A stretch of 64,000 bases of DNA from positions 77,623,326 to 77,687,325 of the forward strand of contig NC_079322.1 of assembly GCF_029931775.1 (NCBI RefSeq), in the 5' to 3' direction. This stretch comes from Euleptes europaea. Taxonomy: Eukaryota; Chordata; Lepidosauria; Squamata; Sphaerodactylidae. The position numbers and the translations under genes were made by a program. Positions 39,701-51,700 of the stretch are shown piece after piece; the stretch's first letter is position 1, and each line of letters begins with the position of its first letter. The notes beneath the pieces were generated by a model. The model was not told where the DNA came from, did no database searches, and saw only the letters and a program-made list of their open reading frames with translations.

Positions 39701-42700
39701 TCTGGTGAACCGGGTTGGTCTCCCCACTCCTCCACATGAAGCCAGCTGGGTGACCTTGGGCTAGTCACAGCTCTCTCAGCCCCACCTACCTTCCAGGGTG
39801 TCTGTTGTGGGGAAGGGAAGGTGATTGTAAGCTGGTTTGATTCTTCCTTAAGTGGTAGAGAAAGTCAGTATATAAAAACCAACTCTTCTTCTTCTAAACA
39901 GGTCTGCTTAGAATCCTACTTAGATTTATTAAGTGGGGCTTACTCCGCATGAAACTGTTCTACTGAGTCAGACCATCGATCCTTCAAGGTCTGTATTGTC
40001 TACTCAGTCTGGCAGCAGCTGTCCAGGGACTCAGGCGGAGGCCTTTCACCTACTGCCCTGTCCTCTATAGAGCGCCAGTGTGCTGTAGTGGTTAAGAGTG
40101 GCGGACTCTAATCTGGAGAACAGGATTTGATTCCCCTGGCTCCACATGAAGCCTGCTGGGTGACCTTGGGCTAGTCACAGTTCTCTCCAAACTCTCTCAG
40201 TCCCACCTACCTCACAAGGTGTCTGTTGTGGGGAGAGGAAGGAAAGGCGATTGTAAGCCAGTTTGAGACTCCTTAAAGGTAGGGAAAATCGGGGTGTAAA
40301 AACCAACTCTTCTTCTTAACTGGAGATGCCAGGGATTGAACCTGGGACCTACTGAATGCCAAGAAGATGCTCTACTATTGAACCACATCCCCTCCCCACT
40401 GACTGGAGATGCAGGGGATGGGACCTGGGACCTTCTGAATGCCAAACAGATGCATTGCCACTGAGCCATGGCCCCTACCATTACCACGGTCTTAATACTG
40501 CATTCTGTCTGCAATCTTACAGTTATTTGGAAGATAGTTTCAGATGATAGTTCATAGAATTGGAAGGGACCACCAGGGTCATCTAGTCCAACTCCCTGCA
40601 CAATGCAGGAAATTCACAACTACCTCCCCACCCGCACCCTCAGTGACTCCATGCCCAGAAGATGGCCAAGGTGCCCTCCCTCTCATTAACTGCCTAAGGT
40701 CATTGAATCAGCGTTTCAACCTGTGGGTTCTAGTCCGACCTTCTAGAAAACAACTCGGCATCATCCTCTCTATGACAGCCCTTCAAGTACTTGAAGATGG
40801 TTCTCATGTCCCCTCTCAGTCTTCTCCTCTTCAGGCTAAACATACCCAGCTCCTTCAACCTTTCCTCATAGGACTTGGTCTCCAGACCCCACACCTCATT
40901 GTGTTGGTCTGCAATAGAACAGTTAGATTCGAGTCAAGTAGCCCTTAGAGAACAACGAGATTTTGGGGGTATAAGCTTTCGAGGGGCAAAGCGCCCTTCA
41001 TCAGAGGCGAATCGCTGTCTTTACATCCTGGTCAGAAGGTGGGAGGGGTGTTGCAAAGAATGTGTGTAAAGGATGCAAAGGGTCCAAGGCATATTTTAAT
41101 CAGCTGGATTAGAGCAGAAAGGAAATGCTTCCAGTTACTTGGAAGTAAGTCCTCTTGAATTTCAATTCAGCAGGAGTTTTGTGGCACCTTAAAGAGCAAC
41201 CTTTTTTTCTAATGCCACCATAAGCCTTCTTGCACTACAGCCGCACTTTTCATTGTAGCCAAAGAAACAGGCTCTCTTCCACAAAAACTAAGGCCGAAAT
41301 ACAATTATGTTTGTCTTTAAAGCGCTACAAGACTCCTGTGGATTTGGGCTACCGGACAGGGGGCCCTTTGGAAACGCAAAAGCAGGTTACCCTTCAGAAG
41401 TGATGATACATACATGGCCTCTAAAGAACACTACTAGCGACAGAGCAAAAAAAAAAAAAACGCTATTCATTTTGCAATGTCTAGTTTTAAACAAAGACGG
41501 ATCGCTGTGGACAAGACCAAAAGCCAACAGCACTTTTCACAGACTTTGGGTTGGATGCATCTGTTATTTCATTTCTGTGTCACTTTTTCAGTACATTGGA
41601 TTATTGCTAGTGATGTAATATTACTATGAAATTGTCTTGCAAATTCACATTAAGTAGTTTTCAGGGTGAAGAGGAGATGCATTTGTACGAAAACTTGGTT
41701 AAAAAAATATCCACACATTTTAAGGATCGGGGAGTAATCCCTGTTGTTGTTTTTTAAAATCCAACATTATCCTCTAGATTTGGATTTCCAGAAGCTGAAT
41801 ACACGTAGGATCCTGCCAATCCAGAGGGAAGTTCTCCTGTGCAAACACAGCTCCCTTTCATTTCCACAGGGCTTGTGGGGATGGGCGTGGAAGTAAATCG
41901 ACAGAGCATTGTGAAAGGGGTCGGACGTTGCCTTCCTCAGATTTCCAACTCCAGATTTTTCTCAACAATGTCTGCCTTATAACTATACTATAATTCAAAT
42001 ACAGGACCGCATAGATCATAGCTTAACACATTTAGCCTTTCCTGCCACATGAAGCTGCCTTATACTGAATCTGACCTTAGGTCCATCAAAATCAGTATTG
42101 TCTACTCAGATCGGCAGCGGCTCTCCAGGGTCTCAGGCAGAGGTCTTTCACATCATCCACTTGCCTGGTCCCTTTAACTGGAGATGCCGGGGATTGAACC
42201 TGGGGCCTTCTGCATGCCAAGCAGATGCTCTACCACTGAGACACTGCCCCTTCCAGGCCCTGTTTGCAGGCAACTGTCACATGGACCACCAGCATATAAT
42301 TTTGCCTGCCCTGCTAGCTTCTTTTCCAGGTCCGTTCCGGGTTGGGAAATACCTGGAGATTTTGGAGGTGGAGCCTGAGGAGGTTGGGGTTTTGAGAGGG
42401 GAGCGACTTCTAGACATTTGGAAGAATTTGCTAACAGTTAGAGTGGTTCCTCAGTGGAACAGGCTTCCTCCGGAGGTGGTGAGCTCTCCTTCCCTGGAGG
42501 TTTTTAAGCAGAGGCTAGATGGCCATCTGTCAGCAATGCTGATTTTATGACTTTAAGCAGATGATGAGAGGGAGGGCACCTTGGCCATCTTCTGGGCATG
42601 GAGGTGGGGGGGAAGTAGTTGTGAATTCCGTGCATTGTGCAGGGGGTTGGACTAGATGACCCTAGTGGTCCCTTCCAACTCTATGATTCAATGCCATAGA

Positions 42701-45700
42701 GTCCAATTGCTAAAGCAGCCATTTTCTCCGGGAGCACTGATTTCTATCGCCTGCAGATCAGTTGCAATAGCGGGAGATCTCCAGCCACCACCGGGAGGTT
42801 GGCAACCCTACAAATTGGACCGATGGCAGTTCCTTTTAGTTGTCATGGATAGGAGCCCTCTATGGACCCATCCTCTGAATCTGTGTAGCCCCCTTTTAAA
42901 GCCATCTACCCATGCTGCCCTGATTACCTTGAGGGAAGAGGGAGAGATCCCGTGTGAACAGCCCTGGCGTTCCTGGAGGTGCATGCCACTTTTGACTCAA
43001 AGCACAATCATCCACACTGTTTCATGCGCCTAGAGAGCCGCTGCTGGGACTTCCTTCCTGTGGCTTAATTGTCACTCTCCTGTGAGCATCCTTAAACAGG
43101 ATCTTCAAAGGACATTGTCTTCCGTGGGAAAGTTCACTTGGGAAGGCTCCAAGGCCCCACTGCGGCTGCATATTGCAATTGAAATCCGTATCCCTGATTG
43201 CTGACATTTTTAGAAAAGCAATAAGCAGTCTTAACCCCTTAAGGGAGTGCCTCATGAATAATTCAATTTACACAGCTCACTATCCCAAGATGGAGTAATG
43301 TTCATTAATGTAGACATTTTTTTAAAGAGAGAAAAAGGTTAGATAACTCCATAGAATGTGCGTTTATCAATTAAAAAAAAACTTTTTATTTATTTGCAAA
43401 ATTTATACCCCGCTGTTCTGCCCTCCAGGGTCACGAAGGTGGCTGACCAATGAAAAACATGGCCACATGGAGCTGCCTTATACTGAATCAGACCCTTGGT
43501 CCATCACAGTCAGTATTGTCTACTCAGACCGGCAGCAGCTCTCCAGATCTCAGGCAGGGATCTTTCACATCACCTACTTGCCTGGTCCCTTTGACTGGAG
43601 ATGCCAGGGATTGAATCTGGGACCTTCTGCATGCCAAGCAGATGCTCTACCACTGAGCCACCACCCCTCCCCAAATGCCTAATAAAATCACATCCTAATC
43701 CCATGAAAAACAAAAACCACAGCATTAAAACAATGAAAACCAGAGCTAAAATAAACATTCAAAAACATAAAGACAACTATAGCTGTTAGCCATGATAGCT
43801 ACCTGGAACCTCCATGTACTGAAGCAGTATACCCCTGAATGCTGGATGCGGAGAAGGGATGACCGAGTAAGAACATTGCTTCCATAGTCTGTTGGCTGAG
43901 ATTTCCAGAGGCAGCTAGAAACCACAAGGACAGACGTGGGTCTCATCCAGCAGGGGGCATATCTTTGGTGACTGCTGCATTTCCCATTTCACTGGCACCC
44001 GTTTCTCCTCCTGCAATCTGCATGGCTGTCTGTCCCACCCCATGACTACCGGAAACAGGGAAATGTGCAAAAGAATGCAACAATATTCCAATCTGCGCAC
44101 TTCATGTGGTCAGAAAATGTGACATTTGGAGCCTTTTCTTAGAATGATAGAATCATAGAGTTGGAAGGGACCACTAGGGTCATCTAGTCCAACCCCCTGC
44201 ACAATGCAGGAATTTCACAACTACCTCCTCCACACACACCCAGTGACCCCTACTCCATGCCCAGAAGATGGCCAAGATGCCCTCCCTCTCATCATCTGCC
44301 TAAGGTCATAGAATCAGCCTACTGACAGATGGCCATCTAGCCTCTGCTTAGAAACCTCCAGGGAAGGAGCACTTACCACCTCCTGAGGAAGCCTGTTCCA
44401 CCGAGGAACCGCTCTGTTAGAAAATTCTTCCTAATGTCTCGATGGAAACTCTTTTGATTGAAGTTCAGCCCGTTGGTTCTGGTCCAATCTTCTGGGGCAA
44501 CAGAAAACAACTCGGCACCATCCTCTCTATGACAGCCCTTCAAGTACTTGAAGATGGTTATCATATCCCCTCTCAGTCTTCTCCTCTTCAGGCTAAACAT
44601 ACCCAGCTCCTTCAACCTTTCCTCAAAGGACTTGGTCTCCAGACCCCTCACCATCTTCGTTGCCCTCCTCTGGACACGTTCCAGTTTGTCTACATCTTTC
44701 TGAAATCTTTCTTGTTAAGTGCAAAGTAAAGGCAGTCTAGCGCTTAGATCATTGGACTTCGACAGAAAAAGTCTGGGAAGTACACTGTTAGATTGTTGAG
44801 TCCCTGCAAAGCCTTTCTGGCTATTTTCCCCATTGTGGTCGGCAATTTTCCTTGCCACGTGTGTTGGATCTCCCCTCCCTGCAGCAGTTTGGATCAGAGG
44901 ATTCCAAAATTCTCCGCACGTGTTCTCTCTCTCCTTACCTGCAGCAGCTACTCCTGATGATTCTCATCTGTGAATGAAAAACCCCCATGAATTTATATCC
45001 CTCCGCTCTGTGTTGCTTCGCAAGGGTGGGCATTCTGCTCTCAGCCTTGAAGCACTGGAATAATTGAACAACGAGGAATGCTGTCTTTAAAAGTATCTGT
45101 GAACTTGGCACCGGGGAGACAGCGTAGCCTAGTGCAGAGATCCTGGCCCGATCATGCATGAGCCGTCGAGTGGGTGCATATTTCTCCTGGCCTGCCTACC
45201 AAGACCTTAGGAGCACATGTGTAGACAGGCCTTCTCCATTTGCTTTGCACAACTCTGTGAGATGAATTAGGCGGAGAGCCAGTGAATGGTCTGAGGTCGC
45301 CCATTGGGTTTTCTGGGGGAATGTGGCTTTTAATCCCAGGGCCTACTCTGACACGGTCTCTTTCCGATACACTACCAACCTTTGGAAATGAGCGCATCTC
45401 CTGAGAGGGTGTATGTGAGTGAAGTGCCTTCAAGTTGCAGCCGACTTATGGCAACCCCTTTTGGGGGTTTTCATGGCAAGAGACTAACAGAGGCGGTTTG
45501 CCAGTGCCTTCCTCTGCACAGCAACCCTGAACTTCCTTGGTGGTCTCCCATCCAAATACTAACCAGGGCTGACCCTGCTTAGCTTCTGAGATCTGACGAG
45601 ATCAGGCTAGCCTGGGCCATCCAGGTCAGGGCACTGAGAGAGTAGCCTCAGGCAAACTGGCTGTGACCCAGGCTTGTTTTTTTTTCATCAGAAAAATGGT

Positions 45701-48700
45701 ACTACCAGAGGTAGTCTGCCTCTACCAGAGTGGTGTAGTGGTTAAGAGCGGTGGTTTGGAGCAGTGGACTCTGATCTGGAGAACCGGGTTTGATTCTCCA
45801 CTCCTCCACATGAGTGGTGGAGGCTAATCTGTTGAACTGGATTTGTTTCCCTGCTTCTACAAATGAAGCCAGCTGGGTGACCTTGGGCTAGTCACACTCT
45901 CTCAGCCCCACCTACCTCACAGGGTGTCTGTTGTGGGGTGGGGAAGGAAGGTGATAGTAAGCCAGTTTGATTCTTCCTTATGTGTTAGAGAAAGTTGGCA
46001 TATAAAAACCAATTCTTCTTTAAATCAGTTGCTGGGGACCACAGGTGCGGGAGGACGCTGTTGCCATCTTCCTGCTTGTAGGCTTCCTAGAGGCACCTGG
46101 TTGGCCACTGTGTAAACAGAACGCCGGACTTGGTGGGACTTTGGTCTGATCCAGCAGGGCTCTTCTTATGCAAGTACGTAGGACCTCTGACCAGCCCAGT
46201 ATGATGGCAAATATCTGGAAAATAAGAGCAAGAGTCCAGTAGGACCTCAAAGACTAACAAAATTTCTGGTAGGGTATGAGCTTTCGTGAACACACAAACA
46301 CATGAAGCTGCCTTATACTGAATCTGACCCTTGGTCCATCAAGGTCAGTATTGTCTGCTCTGATTGGCAGCAGCTCTCAAGGAACTTAATTGAGGTTTTT
46401 CACATCACCTGGTCCTTTAACTGGAGGTGCCAGGGATTGAACCTGGGACCTTCTGCATGCCAAGCAGATGCTCTACCTCTGAGCCATAGGCCACAGTGAG
46501 TCACAGCTGAGCCACAGCTGCGACGCACAAAAGCTCATACCCTACCAGAGATTTTGTTAGTCTTTAAGGTGCTTCTGGACTCTTGCTTTTTTCTACTGCT
46601 AGAAGAAGTTGGTTTTCATATGCCGACTTTCTCTACCACTTAAGGGAGACTCAAACCGGCTTACAATCACCTTCCCTTCCCCTCCCCACAACAGACACCT
46701 TGTGAGGTAGGTGGGGCTGAGAGAGCTCTAAGAGAGCTGTAACTTGCTCAAGGTCACCCAGCTGGCTTCATATGTAGGAGTGAGGAGTCAAAGCCAGTTC
46801 TCCAGATCAGAGTCCACCACTCCAAACCACCGCTCTTAACCACTGCACCACCAGCAGATAGACTAACATGGCTACCCATTGTGATCTATCTGGATGACAA
46901 GCTCCTCCATCTTAAATCTTCCAGCTGGCCCAATAAAAGAGATCCTCTCTGCAGCTCTTCGCAGGTTTGGGCCTGGCTCAGATTAAGCCTTGGCAATCGC
47001 CCGTGTGCGAGAAAGAAGACGGCTGACACAATTCCTGCGTTCATTCATTCAGTATTTCCAGGGAGTTTCATGTCCGGATTAATGCGGAACACATTTTTCC
47101 TAGTCTGGTATTAACATTTTTCCCTTGCCAGCCCCTGCAATTATGTGGTCAGGCCATATAAAAGTTGTCTTTATCCCCCCCCCCATACTTCCTGGGGAGG
47201 GTAATTAACATTGCATGGCAAAATATTTTCTATTCTTATTAGCTGTGACTTTGAGCTGAGGGGGATTTTTCTCTGGAAGGAACAGCAAGGGGGCGGAGGA
47301 AATATTTAATGAATTTTTTGGGGGGGGCAGATGCATTTCTCATTTTTATACAAAAATGCTCGGAGCTGAACATAGATTGATGGGGGTTGCTGATAATGGC
47401 CCCTCCCAGAGCATCCAGAACCTCTGCTTGTGTTCGGCCTTCCATAATTATGAAGTGGGGTTGCCAACCTCCAGGTGGGGGCTGGAAACCTCCTGGAATT
47501 ATAACTGGACCCCAGACTTCAGAGATCAGTTCCCCTGGAGAAAAGGGCAGCTTGAGAGGGTGGGCTACCCCATTGAGGTGTTCCCCCCCCTTGCCAAACT
47601 CCATCCTCCTGAGGCACCAACTCCAAATCTCCAGGAATTTCCCAACTTGGAGTTGACAACGTATTATAATGAGCCTATTATAGAGAGTCAGTATGGTGTA
47701 GTGGTTAAGAGAGGTGGACCTGGGCCTACTCACAGCTCTCTCTGAACTCTCTCAGCCCCACCTACCTCACAAGGTGTTTGTTGTGGGGAGAGGAAGGGAA
47801 GGCTGTTGATTTTAGGCCGGTTTGATTCTCCCTTAAGTGGTAGAGAAAGTCGGCATATCAAAACCAGCTCTTCTTCTTCTTGTCTTGCAGTGGAGGCAAA
47901 GGAAATAGCTTTCTTTCTCTCCCTCTGTGTATTCTGAGGCTGAGGACACAGTACCAGGAACGCTCCTTTGGAAATAAATTCCATTGCACGCAGCGGGATT
48001 TACATCTGAGTAAACACACATAAGATCAGGCTCCACAGGAGGAGGCCTTTCATTCAGGAACTCCTCTTTGGAGAAAGGAGAATCGTCAGCGGCGGCCAGT
48101 CCACATGTCTCTGTCCATTCAATAGCTCTCGGCTGAACGGAGCCAATCTGCACATTTACACAAAGAGGTGGTAAAATTCTGCACTGGACCACTGCAGAAT
48201 GGGGGGAGGGGAAGCAGAAAGGGGATTTCATCCAGGTATAATGCCATAGAGTCTTCCCTCTGGGGTTCCAACAATAAGATCCAAGAGAATGCTTGGGCTA
48301 TTCTCTTGAATACTGATTAAGAACATAACATCAGAAAGGCCCTGCTGGATCAGACCCAGGCCCACCAAGTCCAGCACTCTACTCACACAGTGGCCAACCA
48401 GGTGCCTTTAGGAAGCCCACAAGCAAGACGACTGCAGCAGCATTGTCCTGCCTGTGTTACACAGCACCTAATATAATAGGCATGCTCCTCTGATCCTGGA
48501 GAGAACATAAGAAAAGTCTTGCTGGATCAGACCCAGGCCCACCAAGTCCAGCAGTCCATTCACCCAGTGGCCAACCAGGTGCCTCTAGGAAGCCACTAAC
48601 AAGACGACTGCAGCAGCACCATCCCGCCTGTGTTCCACAGCACCTAATACAATGAGCATGCTGCTCCGATCCTGGAGAGGATAGGCATGCATCATAACTA

Positions 48701-51700
48701 GTATTCATTTTGATCAGTAGCCATGGATAGCCCTCTCCTCCATGAACATGTCCACTCCCCTCTGAAAGCGTTCCAAGTTGGCAGCCATCGCCACATCCTG
48801 GGGCAGGGAGTTCCACAATTTAACTATGGGTTGTGTGCGATTGATTGGTAGGCTGGGTACAGAATGAATTACCTTAGGGTGACACAGTGGGTATTAGCTA
48901 GCCCCATCGTCCAGCCAGGTACACCTTAAGCCAGGGGGAAAGTTCAGCCACCCCCCGCCTTCCTGCCCAGGCTCAACACACTAGTTATTGCTGGTCTACT
49001 GCTTGTTTCAGGGAAAGGATCACCAGCTTTATGTGGGGGTAGGGATTTGAGGGGGGGGCACATGGTTGAGAAAAGGGAATTCTTCTAGCAACAGAATTTG
49101 GGATGTGTGTGTTAAGTGCCGTCAAGTTGCTTCCGACTCATGGCGACCCTATTTGGGATACAGAATTTGGGATACAGAGGAGAGAAATTAAATGTGACGA
49201 GAGGCGCCAGTTCTTAACATCAAAAATGCAACATGAAGGGCAGGGGGCAGAGTCAGGGTTGCCATCTCCAGGTTGGGAGATGCCTGGAGATTTGGGGGTG
49301 GGGAGCCTGAAGAGGGCGGGGTTTGGAGAGGGGAGGGACTTCAATGTAATCGATTCAAGTCAATGTCATTAACTTCAATGTCAATTGCCAAAGCAGCCAT
49401 TTTCTCCCGGTGAACTGATCCGTGTCACCTGGAGATCAGTTGTAATAGGAGATCTCCAGCCACCACCCTGAGGTTGAGGAATCAAATTAACAAGCTTGTT
49501 CTGGTGTTGGTGTGGTATAGGCATGTGTTTGTCTCTTTAAGAGAATTGTAAGATAATTGTATATCAGGATATGTAGAATGTGGGAGAGCAGAGCAAAATG
49601 TTTGTATATTTTGTAGAATAAGCACCAAATTTGCTGGCACAACAAGATTTCCAATATTGATGAAGCTACAAGCGAAATGGGACTATACCGGAAGCCCATC
49701 TTCTGTTGAATAGTTGGAATCCAGTGTCTTCATGATTGACAACGTGGTGCGTTATCTGTTTTGATAACGCTGGAACTTGATAAAACTGGCATAGCAAAAG
49801 CAATGTGACTATGTGTATACGGAATTGTATTTTGAAATTTATACCTTTTGAATTGCATTGGAATTGTATATAATACACTCGCATTGGTAATTTGGTCATA
49901 CGTGCTGATTTTTTTGTATAACCACCTGGAGGTTGGCAACCCTAGGCAGAGTAGATCTAGATTTGGAGCCGCAGGGCAGAGCCCAAGATTTTCCAGCATG
50001 GCTGGGGATGGTACTGGAGCAGTTTGAAAGAGTTCCAGGGTACCTTTTATAGACTAACAAAATGTATTGCAGCTTAAGTGTCCCTGAACCAGAGATCATT
50101 TCTGAAGATCAAACTCTGACTCACAAAAGGTTCTGCTGGAATACGTTTTGTTATTCTTCAAGGTACCGCTGGACTCCTCTTTAACATTGCTACAACAGAC
50201 TAACGCAGCCGTCCTTCTGGAATTAATGGAGAGGTGGGGCTCCAAGCAAGAGCTTTCTATTCACCTACGCTGGGAAGAAAACAACAACCTCTCGTTTTTG
50301 ATTCTCAGAGGAAGGTAGGGGTGCCAGGTTGCCGGAACCGGTGGGCAATTGCCCACCAATCCCGCAGGCTGCTCAGAGTGTCCCACGCACAATGTGCTTA
50401 TGTCGCTACCAGGTTGACTCCCAGAAGTACCACATTGCGACGGGACGCTTTACCACTGGTGAATGGTAAAATACCTTACAATGACTAAATTGCCATTTTA
50501 GGGGAAGGGTAATGCTTTGGTGATTTTTAAACATGTTTAAGCAGCTTGGAAAGAAGGCAGTTAAGGGGAGACCTGACAGAGGTCTATAAAACTATGCATG
50601 GTATGGAGAGAGTGGACAGGGAGAGAAGCTTTTCTCCCTCGTAATACCAGGACGCGGGGACATCTGCTGAAGCTGGAGGGCGAGAGATTCAAAATAGATC
50701 AAAGGAAGGATTTCTTCACACAACGCATAGTTAAATTATGGAACTCCCTGCCCCGGGATGTGGTGATGGCTGCCAAACTGGAAGGCTTTAAGAGGGGAGT
50801 GGACATGTTCATGGAGGAGAGGGCTATCCATGGCTACTAGTAAAAATGGATACTAGTCATGCTGCATACCTATTCTCTCTAGTATCAGAGGAGCATGCCT
50901 ATTATTTTGGGTGCGGAGGAACACAGGCAGGATGGTGCTGCTGCACTTGTCTTGCTTGTGGGCTTCCTGGAGGCACCTGGTTGGCCACTGTGCGAACAGA
51001 CTGCTGGACTTGGTGGGCCTGGGTCTGATCCAGCAGGGCCTTTCTTATGTTCTTATGACCTAGTTCAGGGCCTCAGCTGGTCTTAACTGGGCCCTGGCTT
51101 AGAGGTCCCTGCTTCCAATGTCACCTTTGCCGTGAGCTTTATGCAGCTTTAAGTAGGCTTCTGTGTCTCTGCAACATTCCCCCATCTGCTATCTGAGAAT
51201 AATACCACTGAACTACCTCACAGGGTTGTTGTAGAAATATTGGCCACGAACACAAGAAGCAAAATTTGGAGCCCTCTGCCTGGGCTGCCACATTGTGAAA
51301 ATGCTACATTTATCTTCCTCGAGGGATCCTGGAGCGCATCCCATTCTTTGGGCGGAACAAAGTCTCTCCCGACCGAGCGGCTGTCATCTCCCTGCTCTAT
51401 CTGACTCCTCCTCATCCGCTTTTGCTCGGGGCGTGTTCACACAACGGTGCCAACAGGTTGCAGGTTCTGAGGTTTCCTTGGCAGGGACTTCCAACACCAC
51501 ATCCCAGTTGAGCTTTCCCCCCCCACCCCGGCAGAAAGAGATTGATCTGCCGTTCACAAAGTCCTGCAGGTTCCATTCAGACCTCAATTCACACACTCAG
51601 CCTTAAGAAGAAGAGTTGGTTTTTATATGCTGACTTTCTCTACCTCTTAAAGAGAATCAAACCAGCTTACAATTTCCTTCCCTTCCTCTCCCCACAACAG

